From: JAIVJG01 sp964236735
GTDB taxonomy: Bacteria; Acidobacteriota; Blastocatellia; Pyrinomonadales; Pyrinomonadaceae
Length of the DNA: 64,000 nucleotides
Assembly (NCBI GenBank): GCA_964236735.1
Contig: CAXSFM010000012.1
Span: forward strand, 1-64,000
Reading direction: 5' to 3'
In this document: piece by piece, positions 31,226-40,187 of the stretch
How positions within the stretch are numbered: the first letter of the stretch is position 1
Layout: each line of letters opens with the position of its first letter
Notes under the pieces: model-generated
Told to the model about the DNA's origin: nothing
Database searches by the model: none
What the model saw: the letters and a program-made list of their open reading frames with translations, nothing else
Made by a program: the position numbers and the translations under genes

Positions 31226-31282
31226 AACAGTAGCCAATAACCAGTATTAAAGCGTTATGTTTTCATGCTGGTTATCGGCTAC
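31226..31282 (+). terminator. 17-bp hairpin after the tail-tube gene
   Basis: CAGTAGCCAATAACCAG (31226-31242) pairs with CTGGTTATCGGCTACTG (31266-31282), one mismatch, 23-base loop, then ATTACCTTTTG. Likely a partial terminator that lowers expression of the tail-assembly genes relative to tube protein. Confidence 0.5.
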
Positions 31283-31367
31283 TGATTACCTTTTGCCTTT
31301 TGCCTCTTCCCTTATCAATCTCTCACTCCTCTCCGAACACCCTCTTGCAATGAAGGACAACTCACAC

Positions 31368-31757
31368 ATGAACAAGCGCACCTCCAAGATTTCAGCCGCG
31401 GCAGAATTCGACATGGCTGAAGTCATGACGATGACCGTCAAGACATCTTTTCTCTACAAGGGCAAGCAGATCAATCTCGAAGTTTTCGCCGAAAAAGTCA
31501 CCCCTGAATTTCAGGAACAGTTGCAGGCCGCCAACGACAAATCCGAGGTCGAAGCCGTGCGCTTCCTGATCCACGAATGCGTCCGCAACTGGTCGCTCAA
31601 CTGGCAGGGCAACCCCTTCCCGCCGACAGCCGAGAACATCGGCAAATGTCCCTTCTCATTCCTCGCGCCGTGCTCTGAGGCGGTGCTCTCGATCTGGTCG
31701 GGAAACGTCAAGAGCGCGAGCAAATCCGAAATCACATCGGAACAGACGGAGAGCTAG
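31368..31757 (+). CDS. Tail assembly chaperone (gpG-like)
   Basis: 129 aa from ATG 31368 (ATG 31350 possible). FLYKGKQINLEVFAEKVTPEFQEQL, AVRFLIHECVRNWSLN and FPPTAENIGKCPFSFL suit the first tail assembly chaperone that coats the tape measure. GGGAAAC near its end is the slippery site for the extended form. Confidence 0.7.
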   Translation: MNKRTSKISAAAEFDMAEVMTMTVKTSFLYKGKQINLEVFAEKVTPEFQEQLQAANDKSEVEAVRFLIHECVRNWSLNWQGNPFPPTAENIGKCPFSFLAPCSEAVLSIWSGNVKSASKSEITSEQTES

Positions 31758-31948
31758 GTCACCTCCCCTTCTACTTCCTCGCGGACAAGGCGGCGCGTTA
31801 TCACGGCTGCACCCGCTGGGAATTGCTCGCGCGTGACGACGCCGGAATCCTCATCTCGCAGGCGCTGACCGCCATCACCGGCGAAAACGAAGGCAACGAG
31901 ATGAAGGCCGCGCATGACGCGCAGCGCGCCCGCACCGGCAACGGATAA
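31368..31948 (+). CDS. Frameshifted tail chaperone (gpGT-like)
   Basis: A -1 shift at G GGA AAC (31700-31706), read in the chaperone frame exactly as X XXY YYZ, moves ribosomes into a frame that continues RQEREQIRNHIGTDGELGHL and then has LPFYFLADKAARYHG, CTRWELLARDDAG, ending at TAA 31946-31948. The product would be about 193 aa. The downstream frame has no good start of its own. This is the lambda G/GT arrangement, just before the tape measure. Confidence 0.75.
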
Positions 31949-31952
31949 TTGA

Positions 31953-34900
31953 ATGAGCGCAGAAAGCACAAATGCCTTCGAGTTGTTTGGCGAGGTGGGG
32001 GTTGACCTCACCTCGTTCGACAAAGCGATGGACGCGGCGGACGCCCGCCTGTCGGCCTCATCGAAGACGATGGGGCAGACAGGCACGGCGGCTGACCGGA
32101 TGGCTGCGCGCATCAACGCCGCCTCACAGTCGCTCGCCAAGATGCGCGACGACGCGCGCCAGGCGGAAACGGAAGCCAAAAAACTCGGCACCGTGACGAA
32201 GGAAGACGCCGAGCATTTCGCCCGTCTCAACGCCTCACTTGATAAGGCAGATCAGGCGCTCGCGCGCACCCGCCAAGAGTTCAATCAAAACGGCGAAGCG
32301 ACGAAGACGGCGAGCGGCCACGTCCTCAATCTGGAGAACAAGGTCAAGGCTTGTGAGCGCGCGCTGCGCGGCGAAACGACGGCCTTGAAAGACAGCGGTG
32401 ACGCCGCCGATCAGACCGCCAAAAAGCATGAACGGCTCGCCGACCGCGTCGGGCAGTTGGCTTCCGGGATGACATCCGTCGGCGTCGCGATGACGGCGGG
32501 GATCACCGCGCCGCTCATCGGCATCGGGTCTCTGGCCGTTAAGACTGCCTCGGACGTGCAATCGTCGGTCGCCAACATCTCCACCATCAAGCCGGAGATT
32601 GACACCTCACGTCTTTACAGCCAGCTCAACGATCTGCAAACGAAAGTGCCTTACACGGCCTCGCAACTCGGCGAAGCTTTATACGACATCTTCGGCACGA
32701 TTGACGTTGACCAGAACGGCGGCGTCCGCCTGCTGGAGAAATTCTCGAAGGGCGCGACCGCCGCGCGCACGGACGCGCAAATTTTCGGTTCCGCCATGAT
32801 GGGCATGATGGGCGCGTTCGGTAAGTCGGTGGACGACGCCGACTCCGTGATGGACGTGTTCTTCAACACGGTCAACCGCGCCTCGAATGTCACCGGCTCG
32901 CAACTCGCCCCGGAACTCGGCAAAGTCTCCGCGATGGCCTCGAAAGCCGGCGTCTCGATGGAAGAACTCGGCGCGCTCATCGTCGCCTCATCGAAGGGTG
33001 GCGGCGTCGCCTCTGAAAATATCAACAACGTCGCCAACATGCTGCAAAAGCTTCCGATGCCGGAAGCTCGCAAGCAATTAAAGGCGCTCGGTGTTGATCT
33101 CGTGGACGCGGGTGGCAAGTTCCGTCCGATCCTGACGGTGCTCGGCGAATTAAAGAACAAGATGAAGGGATTGAGCGAGGGCGATAAAGCGACCGCGCTC
33201 TCCGCCATCTTCCCCGACGCGCAGGCGCAGGTCGGTATCTCGACCGTCATGAAATTCCTCGATGATGCCGACAAGGCGCTCGCGGAAAATCGCTCGCAGA
33301 CCGACTCGACGGCGAAGGCGTGGGATCGCATGAGCGCGACGCTCACCGTGCAGGCGACGCTTTTGAAGAACTCCGTCTTGAACGCGCTCGGACAGATCGG
33401 TGAGCAAATGCTTCCCATCCTCGCGCCCGCCGTCACATGGCTCTCGCAAAATATTCCGCAGGCCGTCGCGCTCATCATCCACGCCTTCCAGTCTCTGCCG
33501 TCATCCGTGCAGGGCGTCTCAGTCGCCTTCGTCGCCGCGCTCGCCATCATCGGCCCCGTCATGGCCGCGCTCGGCGTCGTGATCGCCGGTGTCGCCGCCA
33601 TCGGCGGCACGCTCACGCTCGCGCTGGCCGCCGTCACCGCAGAGATCGCCGTCTTCGCGGCAGCCGCGACCGCCGGAGCGATGCTCATCTACGACGGCTG
33701 GAAAAACAACTTCGGCGGCGTGCGCGATTTCACCACGAAGGTTTGGGCTGACATCAAGGCCGGACTCTCGGAGTTCGTTTCATATTTCGAGAATCTGTGG
33801 GCGACATACGGCGAGGAAATCAAAAACACTTTTTTTGAAGCGTGGAATGCCATTCGCGCCTTCTTCGAGCCGACGGTGCGCGATCTCGTAAAAATTCTCA
33901 GCTATGCGTGGGACACGATGGTCGCGGCGACCAAGGCTGCATGGCCTTACGTCAAGACAATCGTCGAAGGCGCGCTCTCAACTCTGCTCGCCGTTATCCG
34001 CACGGGCACGGCCATCTTAAACGGCGACTGGGCGCGCGCGTGGACGCAGTTCGGCCTGCTGGCGATGAAGGCGCAGGACGTGATGGTGAACCTCGCGAGC
34101 CTCATCTTGACCGCGCTCGCGCATCTTGCATCGGCGGCCTATGTGGCGGCAACGGATGTAGGAAAACGAATCGTCGCCGGGATCATCTCCGGCATCACCG
34201 GCAGTAACGGCGCGGGTCAGATCGCCGCCGCCATGTTCGGCTTGATCGTCGGCGCGGGTTCTTCAGCGCAGTCCGTCGCGGCGCAGCAGGGCGCGGCTGC
34301 CGGGAACGCTTATCGAAGTGCGCTCGCCGCGAGCATGGGCGGCGGCGGCGGTGGCGGAAGTATCGTCTCGTTGTTCGGGATGGGAGGCGGTGGTGGCGGT
34401 GGCGGGCAAAAGGCCACGACAGCATCGGCGGGGCCTTGGGCGGCGGGCGTCACGCCGGGCACTGATTACAGCGCGCCGAAGAGCGCGCCGCGCACTTCAC
34501 TTCCTGCCGGCATGGGCGGCGGGAAGAAGGGCGGCGGCGGTGGCGGCGGCAGTAAAGGAAACAATTCGGAAGCCGATGCCGAGATCAAGATGGCGGAACT
34601 TTCGCTCCGGGGCGCAGAACGCCTGTATAGCGAAGGCAGCAATATCATCAAGAGTCTTTACGATTTTCGCAAAATCTCGATGGCGCAGTTAGTCGCCGGA
34701 GAGATCGCGGAGGAAGAGAGACTTTTAGGCAAAAAGCTCGAAGTCATCCAGAAGGAACGCGACGCGGCGGAAAAACTCAAAGGTCCTGCCAGAAAAGTAA
34801 AACTCAAAGAGTCGGACGAAAACGCCAATGACGCGCGCTCCGGTTTTGAGCAGAAGCGAATGCAGGCGAACGACGAACTGGCGAAGATGAACGAAGAGAG

Positions 34901-36548
34901 GGAGCGCGCGCGGCAGGAAACTCTCTACCAGATTTTGCAAAACGGCGAAGCGGCGAAACTCTCTGCCGTGCAGTCAGCCGGTAACCTGCGCGTCTCGACG
35001 GCGGAACAGATTGCGCGCCGCATCAGTGAGATCGAGCAGGAACAATTAAATAACGAGGAGGCTTATCTCAACCGCCAACTCAATGATGCGAACGCGAACG
35101 AAAAAGCGCAAAGCGACATCAAGAACAAGCTCGCGCTCCTCGAAGTCCGCCGCGGCCACGCCACCGAAGAAAGCGACCGCCAGATCGCTGAGGCGCGCCG
35201 TCGCGACCTCGCAGACTATCGCGCGTATTCCGATCAGTTAGCCGATCTCATCAACACCAATCTGGAAAATGAAATCGGCTCGAAGCGGATGCGTCTCGAT
35301 CACGCCTCGCTCTTCATCACCGACAAGAAAAAATTGTTGAAGGCCGAGATCGCGCTCGACCTCGAGCAGGAGGACGCGCGACATGCGCGCGCGCTCGACG
35401 CGATTGAGCGTGAGCGTCGTGAATTTGCGGAGCGCAAGCACACATTCGCGCAATGGCTGGAATTCAAAAAGCAGTATCAGAAACAACTGGATGATGAAGA
35501 CCAGCGACATCTCGATGAGCAACAGGCGGCGCGCGACAAAGAGACGCAAGCGCAAATCGACCGGCTGAAATCCATCGCCGACAAAACCGGCGACATCTTC
35601 GGGCGCGCCATTGATGCCGGAGTCAAAGGCGGCTTCGCGGCGGCGTTTCGCTCCATCGCCACGGACTTCGCGAGCCTGCTGAGAGATTTAGGCTTGCAAC
35701 TATTGAAGAGCTATTTCCTGAAACTCCTGATGTCGGTGATGAAAATCCCGGCGGGCGGAGTGCAGTCGCAGGGCAGCGGTTCGGGCACGACCGCCGGTTC
35801 AACTGGCGGCGGATGGAAGAGCATCTTCGGCGGCATCCTCGGCGGCATTTTCGGCAGTGGCGGCGCAAATAACGGCAGTAACACCACCACCAAAGACTCG
35901 ACCACTAACGCAGTTGAGACGGTTGGCAAACAGCAGATTGACGCAACCATCGGCGGCACCGGCTCGACCACGGATGAAATCAAGACGCAAGGCGACCAGT
36001 CGAATGGAATGCTCGGCGGCATCCTCGGCACTAATCAGAACATGCTCGGCGCGTTGAATTCGCTCGCTGCCGGCATCATCACTCCGGCGTGGGCTGGTGT
36101 GGCGAAGGCAGCGCTCGCTCTCGGTCAAGCTGCTCTCGCAAGCAAAAGCGCGAAGGGTGGTGGCGGAGAAAGCGGCGGTGGTGGTGGTAATCCGGGTAGG
36201 ATGGCAACCGGCGGTTTTGTCGCAGGTGCGGGAACATCCACAAGTGATTCCGTGCCCATGATGTTGAGCACGGGTGAATATGTTATCAATGCAGCTTCGG
36301 TTAAAAGGTTTGGGAAAAGTTATTTCGATTCAATTAACTTTAACACTTCGCCAAAGTTAGCTTCGAGAAGTTATGTGCCCTCTTCTAATTCTTCCTCTAA
36401 TTCGAGCGGTTCAATGCAACGCGGCAATAGTATCAATGTGCAGATGACAGTAAATGCAAATGATGTTCAGAGCTTTAATCGTTCAAGGGCACAGATAGCA
36501 AGGGATTTGGCGGGAGAGTTGAGTCGTCAACACCATCGCCTTGGTTAA
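31953..36548 (+). CDS. Tape measure protein
   Basis: 1531 aa. Helical N-terminus with heptads, hydrophobic segments near 160-200 and 510-600 (LAIIGPVMAALGVVIAGVAA), a Gly-rich linker region (~790-870), long coiled coils (~870-1200) and a Gly/Ser-rich end with MMLSTGEYVINAASVKRFG. The TP901-type segment NVTGSQLAPELGKVSAMASK and SSKGGGVASENINNV is visible. Sets tail length; about 230 nm if the usual 0.15 nm per residue holds. The final 74 bases overlap an HNH frame on the other strand. Confidence 0.9.
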   Translation: MSAESTNAFELFGEVGVDLTSFDKAMDAADARLSASSKTMGQTGTAADRMAARINAASQSLAKMRDDARQAETEAKKLGTVTKEDAEHFARLNASLDKADQALARTRQEFNQNGEATKTASGHVLNLENKVKACERALRGETTALKDSGDAADQTAKKHERLADRVGQLASGMTSVGVAMTAGITAPLIGIGSLAVKTASDVQSSVANISTIKPEIDTSRLYSQLNDLQTKVPYTASQLGEALYDIFGTIDVDQNGGVRLLEKFSKGATAARTDAQIFGSAMMGMMGAFGKSVDDADSVMDVFFNTVNRASNVTGSQLAPELGKVSAMASKAGVSMEELGALIVASSKGGGVASENINNVANMLQKLPMPEARKQLKALGVDLVDAGGKFRPILTVLGELKNKMKGLSEGDKATALSAIFPDAQAQVGISTVMKFLDDADKALAENRSQTDSTAKAWDRMSATLTVQATLLKNSVLNALGQIGEQMLPILAPAVTWLSQNIPQAVALIIHAFQSLPSSVQGVSVAFVAALAIIGPVMAALGVVIAGVAAIGGTLTLALAAVTAEIAVFAAAATAGAMLIYDGWKNNFGGVRDFTTKVWADIKAGLSEFVSYFENLWATYGEEIKNTFFEAWNAIRAFFEPTVRDLVKILSYAWDTMVAATKAAWPYVKTIVEGALSTLLAVIRTGTAILNGDWARAWTQFGLLAMKAQDVMVNLASLILTALAHLASAAYVAATDVGKRIVAGIISGITGSNGAGQIAAAMFGLIVGAGSSAQSVAAQQGAAAGNAYRSALAASMGGGGGGGSIVSLFGMGGGGGGGGQKATTASAGPWAAGVTPGTDYSAPKSAPRTSLPAGMGGGKKGGGGGGGSKGNNSEADAEIKMAELSLRGAERLYSEGSNIIKSLYDFRKISMAQLVAGEIAEEERLLGKKLEVIQKERDAAEKLKGPARKVKLKESDENANDARSGFEQKRMQANDELAKMNEERERARQETLYQILQNGEAAKLSAVQSAGNLRVSTAEQIARRISEIEQEQLNNEEAYLNRQLNDANANEKAQSDIKNKLALLEVRRGHATEESDRQIAEARRRDLADYRAYSDQLADLINTNLENEIGSKRMRLDHASLFITDKKKLLKAEIALDLEQEDARHARALDAIERERREFAERKHTFAQWLEFKKQYQKQLDDEDQRHLDEQQAARDKETQAQIDRLKSIADKTGDIFGRAIDAGVKGGFAAAFRSIATDFASLLRDLGLQLLKSYFLKLLMSVMKIPAGGVQSQGSGSGTTAGSTGGGWKSIFGGILGGIFGSGGANNGSNTTTKDSTTNAVETVGKQQIDATIGGTGSTTDEIKTQGDQSNGMLGGILGTNQNMLGALNSLAAGIITPAWAGVAKAALALGQAALASKSAKGGGGESGGGGGNPGRMATGGFVAGAGTSTSDSVPMMLSTGEYVINAASVKRFGKSYFDSINFNTSPKLASRSYVPSSNSSSNSSGSMQRGNSINVQMTVNANDVQSFNRSRAQIARDLAGELSRQHHRLG

Positions 36549-36876
36549 TTTGCCAATCAATTTCACTTAACAGCTTATTATATTTCCGACAATTACAAGA
36601 TTTACATGCTATACGGAGATTGTCAGGAGTATGAGTTCCGCCCCGCGTTAATGGAACAACATGATCCAAAGTAGTCTTGTTATATGCTAATTCTTTACCG
36701 CAAAGATAACAGTCTGAGCCATCCCGTTGAATGATGTCATAGCGAGAGATGTATGAATGGGATAAAGTGTAAACCTTAGCGCGCCGAGCCTGATTGCGGT
36801 CTAAGGTGTAACGTCGTTCTAGCCATGTCTCACTTTTATATTTGTTTCTGATTGTTATACTAATACAGGCTCTGCA
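36475..36876 (-). CDS. HNH endonuclease frame antisense to the tape-measure end
   Basis: The open frame is 133 codons with no ATG, GTG or TTG near its upstream end; the first TTG (36669) would cut off the zinc knuckle. CYLCGKEL, then LDHVVPLTRGGTHTPDNL and RIACKSCNCRKYNK make a complete HNH motif with two CxxC pairs. Such HNH genes are typical free-standing homing endonucleases. Either an unusual start (ATT) is used or the gene is N-terminally broken. Confidence 0.6.
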   Translation of the reverse strand, partial: CRACISITIRNKYKSETWLERRYTLDRNQARRAKVYTLSHSYISRYDIIQRDGSDCYLCGKELAYNKTTLDHVVPLTRGGTHTPDNLRIACKSCNCRKYNKLLSEIDWQINQGDGVDDSTLPPNPLLSVPLND

Positions 36877-37062
36877 TTAGCCCTTGCCGTCTCAAACTTG
36901 CCTGTACCTTCTATAGCGGCTCTTGCTGTCGGCGTCACCGCAAATACGATTACCGCCCTTTACGATACGAATAAGGAATGGAGAACGAAGCAGCAAGCGA
37001 TTGAGCAAAACAACATGTACTTTTACTATAAAGCTGGTAAGACGCTGTCAGAAGAACAGTAG
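36862..37062 (+). pseudogene. C-terminal fragment of a lost protein
   Basis: An open frame without start encoding a hydrophobic stretch (LALAVSNLPVPSIAALAVGV) followed by TALYDTNKEWRTKQQAIEQ and MYFYYKAGKTLSEEQ, then TAG. The composition is protein-like, so it is probably the tail of a gene whose front was lost when island 2 rearranged. No family recognised. Confidence 0.4.
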
Positions 37063-37099
37063 TTGGATATGCATCCTTAACAGTTGTAGATATTAGTCT

Positions 37100-37882
37100 A
37101 TGAAAGAAGAGAAGGATAGACGAATTAGCGAACGCGCAGACCTCGCTTTTTTCGTTCGTAATTACTTTGAGCAAGAGCCTGAGTTAACATATAGCGATAA
37201 ACCAGACCTCATCATCAATCTAGATGGTAAAGAAATAGGTATCGAGCACACGCGGATATATCGTGCTGCCGACCCAACATCAGGACTTGAACCACATGCA
37301 CAGTTAGCAGTTCAACATCGAATCGTAGATTCAGCACGGAAAGAGTTTTCGACCTCATCATCAAGTAAACTTTGGCTGCTTGTAAGCTTTGAAGATGTTA
37401 CGACTTATAAAATGAGGGAGAGTCAAGCTATCGCAAGTCTGTTAGCGCGAGTAGTTAATGAAGCCATAGCACATGTTACTTATCAGCCGGGAACAATCAC
37501 ATGGCATCAGTTGGAATCATGGCAGTTTCAGCATCACGGTTTAGACTTTCCCAAAGGTATTAGACAGATTGACTTTCAGATAGTGAATGATAACCCTAAA
37601 TTAGAGCTTTGGGGGCCTGCTTATGCTTATATGGTTCCTCACTTGGCGGCAACGAGAATAAAGGAAAGAATATCTGAAAAAGAGAAACGGATTCAGGATT
37701 ATCTATCGAAATGTGATGAGGTCTGGTTATTGATAGTTATAGATACAGGCGTTCCATCGAATCATTTTGAAGCCGATGAAGAATTGCTTGCGACAGAGTT
37801 TCGCACATCATTCTCCAAAGTTATATTGCTCCGTTCTTTTCACACAGAAATCTTTGAACTCAAGATAATCGACAAATGTTGA
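37100..37882 (+). CDS. PD-(D/E)XK nuclease-like cargo protein
   Basis: 260 aa, AT-rich. Near residues 35-53: DKPDLIINLDGKEIGIEHT, which fits the PD-(Xn)-E-x-T strand pattern of the nuclease superfamily. The remainder (SARKEFSTSSSSKLWLLVSF, VWLLIVIDTG) is alpha/beta. Cytoplasmic. Placement among mobile fragments suggests defence or competition cargo; activity is unproven. Confidence 0.5.
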   Translation: MKEEKDRRISERADLAFFVRNYFEQEPELTYSDKPDLIINLDGKEIGIEHTRIYRAADPTSGLEPHAQLAVQHRIVDSARKEFSTSSSSKLWLLVSFEDVTTYKMRESQAIASLLARVVNEAIAHVTYQPGTITWHQLESWQFQHHGLDFPKGIRQIDFQIVNDNPKLELWGPAYAYMVPHLAATRIKERISEKEKRIQDYLSKCDEVWLLIVIDTGVPSNHFEADEELLATEFRTSFSKVILLRSFHTEIFELKIIDKC

Positions 37883-37916
37883 TTGACATGAAGGCCGCGC
37901 TATTTCCGCTCCGGTC

Positions 37917-37930
37917 GAATGAGTTGTTAG
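37917..37930 (-). other. attC-like core site, second copy
   Basis: GAATGAGTTGTTAG on the plus strand is identical to 23345-23358. Read on the minus strand it begins GGCTAACAACTCATTCGACC, 22 bases after the NucS-like stop, again like the first arm of an attC site. A partner arm is not evident here. Confidence 0.4.
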
Positions 37931-37951
37931 CCTGCGCCGCCGCTACATATT

Positions 37952-38464
37952 TCAATTAAAGACGCGCTCAACAGCTACGCTTAAATGATAACGGCATAAG
38001 GTGATTCCCGGAACTCTTTGAGCCGCCATCAAAAGATCATCCGTTATTTCACTGGCGATGATCATACCGCGACACGGCGCATTACCAAGATTCTTATCGA
38101 CCCAACCCATGTAATATAAAAGCTGCCCGATAGTCTTATTTCTGCCGCGAGACAATTTCAGCTCAATGACTAGAAATCGATTTTCACGGTCTAAGGCTAA
38201 AATATCAATACGACCAGCATCAATCGAAAACTCGACCCCACTTCTTCCATCCTTTTGGTATAAGCGTAATCCCGGCTCAATTCGCTCTAGGTTTTTCGCT
38301 AAAAAGTCACGAAGATGAGCTTCAAGCGGGAACTGTTGGCTATTCTCCTCTTGCCCAGAACTAATCTCACCTGCCGCATCTGAGCCTCGCCCAGCAAGGA
38401 AATCTTCATATATGCGAATCAGTAGTTGAGAAGACAGACAAACGGCAGAGTTAGTAGAATTTTC
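37952..38464 (-). pseudogene. N-terminally truncated NucS-like nuclease
   Basis: A 170-codon open frame with no usable start. FPLEAHLRDFLAKNLERIEP, GLRLYQKDGRSGVEFSIDAG, RIDILALDRENRFLVIELKL, SRGRNKTIGQLLYYMGWVDK and CRGMIIASEI are the C-terminal NucS/DUF91 nuclease domain with its D and E-x-K catalytic residues. The frame runs into a region next to an IS982-type transposase, which probably removed the front. A short form starting at 38155 could be translated but lacks the catalytic part. Confidence 0.6.
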
Positions 38465-38469
38465 TTACC

Positions 38470-38901
38470 ATGGAAAACCTACTGATTGAAATCTACCTGT
38501 TTGTCTGTCAAATCTACGATACTTCGCCCAAGACTTGTTATCAACGCTTGAGCAATAACCGAGACCCAGAGTTCACTGACCAAGAACTCATCACCATCTG
38601 GTTCTTTGCCCATTTAGAGGGCTGCTTTGAGAAAAAGAGGATGCATCGCTTGATTCTCAAGTATTGGCGAGGGTGGTTTCCACACTTGCCCGGTTATCAA
38701 ACTTTCGTCTTGCGACTAAATCGCTTAGAGCCGACTTTTCAGACTTTCGGAACGGTCTTGTCCGCCACTATGGCTGCCACGAGAACGCCGGAGGTTGACC
38801 ACCTTGTTGATAGCTTGCCCGTCATGCTCGCGCAGCACGGACACTCTTATGGCGCGCGTGTCGGGAATCTTCTCGATCAAAACCGTTGCTGGTCTTGTTA
38901 A
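38470..38901 (+). pseudogene. Truncated IS982-family transposase
   Basis: 143 residues matching the N-terminal half of IS982 transposases: FTDQELITIWFFAHLEGCFE, RLILKYWRGWFPHLPGYQTF, VLRLNRLEPTF, then the DSLPVMLAQH motif with the first catalytic aspartate. It stops at TAA after NRCWSC, where intact enzymes (about 290 aa) continue to the other catalytic residues. No reliable right end was found. Inverted 11-mers GACAGACAAAC (38433) and GTTTGTCTGTC (38499) bracket its start. Confidence 0.65.
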
Positions 38902-38979
38902 GTCCCCAAGAATAACTAATGAAGCTCCGTTGCTCATTTCCTCCCACCCTTCTTACTCACCTTTGACGCAGCTTTAGTT

Positions 38980-39765
38980 TTATTGCGCGAACGACTCAAT
39001 CTTCTTCATCATATTATTAAACTCAACGTCGCTGGTCACATCCTTTTTATCCTTAATGATCTCGTTAGATGATGAGCGTCGCCACAATTCATCGAATGTT
39101 TCAGCAAATCGATCTGCTGCTGCCTTATTCGGAATACGAAGAGCCCAGGTAGGGGCACCGCTCCCAAAGGCGAAGATTACTACGTCATCTCCGATGAGTA
39201 ACTCATAGTTGAACGGAGGCTCGTTTGCCTTCCAGACACTCATGGCAAAGTACGGTGAATGTCGCATCTGGGTGAGTAGAGTGCGATACAAATCAAGGTG
39301 TTCCTTTGCCGGTATCCGAACAATGCGCCGACAGTCGGCAATGTCTCCCTGTGCTACTCTTGACATCATCGCGTCAAAATATCTTTTCTCCTTACTGGTC
39401 GGAGCTTGAGTGGTCTGAACCCTCGTCACTAACCAGCGCGAATGTGTCAACCTTACCTCTCGTTCGATACTGGCAGCAAAATCGTCGTAACCATTCAGCA
39501 CTTCGACATAGCCGGAGCTTCGTAGTGAATTCTCGAGGGTGTTAATTTCTTCGTGAATTGCTTTCGTTTCGACCTTGAGCGAATTCGTCCTGTCACTCTC
39601 AAACACAATAATAGATAGGAGAAGAAGCCCAATTGGAATCGCGACCACCGTGAGATCGGTCCACATCTTTTTCGCGGACTTGCGGGCACCCCACTTTTGC
39701 CCCAAGAACCATACGAAAAAAGAGATTACGATTCCAAGCGTAGTAATCCATTGCTCTATTGTCAC
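38980..39765 (-). CDS. Two-pass membrane protein with soluble C-terminal domain
   Basis: 261 aa from GTG 39765, preferred because AGAGGAGGG precedes it; an ATG at 39894 is in frame. Membrane segments at about 8-22 and 36-54, a short coiled coil, then a ~190-residue domain (SRWLVTRVQTTQ, FDAMMSRVAQGD, GDDVVIFAFGSGAPTWALRI). No family recognised. Leftward inside the tail operon, so it is cargo. Confidence 0.6.
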   Translation of the reverse strand: MTIEQWITTLGIVISFFVWFLGQKWGARKSAKKMWTDLTVVAIPIGLLLLSIIVFESDRTNSLKVETKAIHEEINTLENSLRSSGYVEVLNGYDDFAASIEREVRLTHSRWLVTRVQTTQAPTSKEKRYFDAMMSRVAQGDIADCRRIVRIPAKEHLDLYRTLLTQMRHSPYFAMSVWKANEPPFNYELLIGDDVVIFAFGSGAPTWALRIPNKAAADRFAETFDELWRRSSSNEIIKDKKDVTSDVEFNNMMKKIESFAQ

Positions 39766-39933
39766 CAGAGTAATCCCTCCTCTTGTTTTTATCTGCCCCC
39801 ATGATTCCGCCGCGAGCAATGAACGTGAAAGATAAAGATGTGCGTCTTTGCGAATCGGCTGTCCTAGCTTGAGAGGGCGACTACGGTGCGGCAATAAAAA
39901 GAGGCGACGAACTTTTCGGGTTCGCTGCTTATT

Positions 39934-39996
39934 TCAACTCACGAAGTTAATTGTGCTGCTGATCGGACCGCTAGGCTTTTGTGGTTGATTGGACAT
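39934..39996 (-). CDS. 20-residue peptide with strong ribosome site
   Basis: GGAGG lies 6 bases before ATG; the peptide reads MSNQPQKPSGPISSTINFVS. Only the ribosome site supports it. The remainder of 39895-40187 holds no gene; GACGGG/CCCGTC arms at about 40074-40118 could form a weak hairpin. Confidence 0.3.
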   Translation of the reverse strand: MSNQPQKPSGPISSTINFVS

Positions 39997-40187
39997 GAGA
40001 TACCTCCGTGAGACGGTGAGATGGTCAAGCGGGCGCACTCTATCACCACATTATAAAAAAGAAAAGGTTTGCGACGGGTTCAGTCCTTGTAATTTCCCGT
40101 CAAATATTGTTCTAGTTAATTATGCGCGCCTCACGCGCTAGTTAGATTTTCCTCTCACTCTCCTTCTGGCCCTTTTCCTCACACTTT

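Noticed and set aside
32651..33688. 345-codon frame antisense to the tape measure
   Set aside because: It is Ser/Ala/Pro-rich from codon bias of the GC-rich gene opposite and has no ribosome site.
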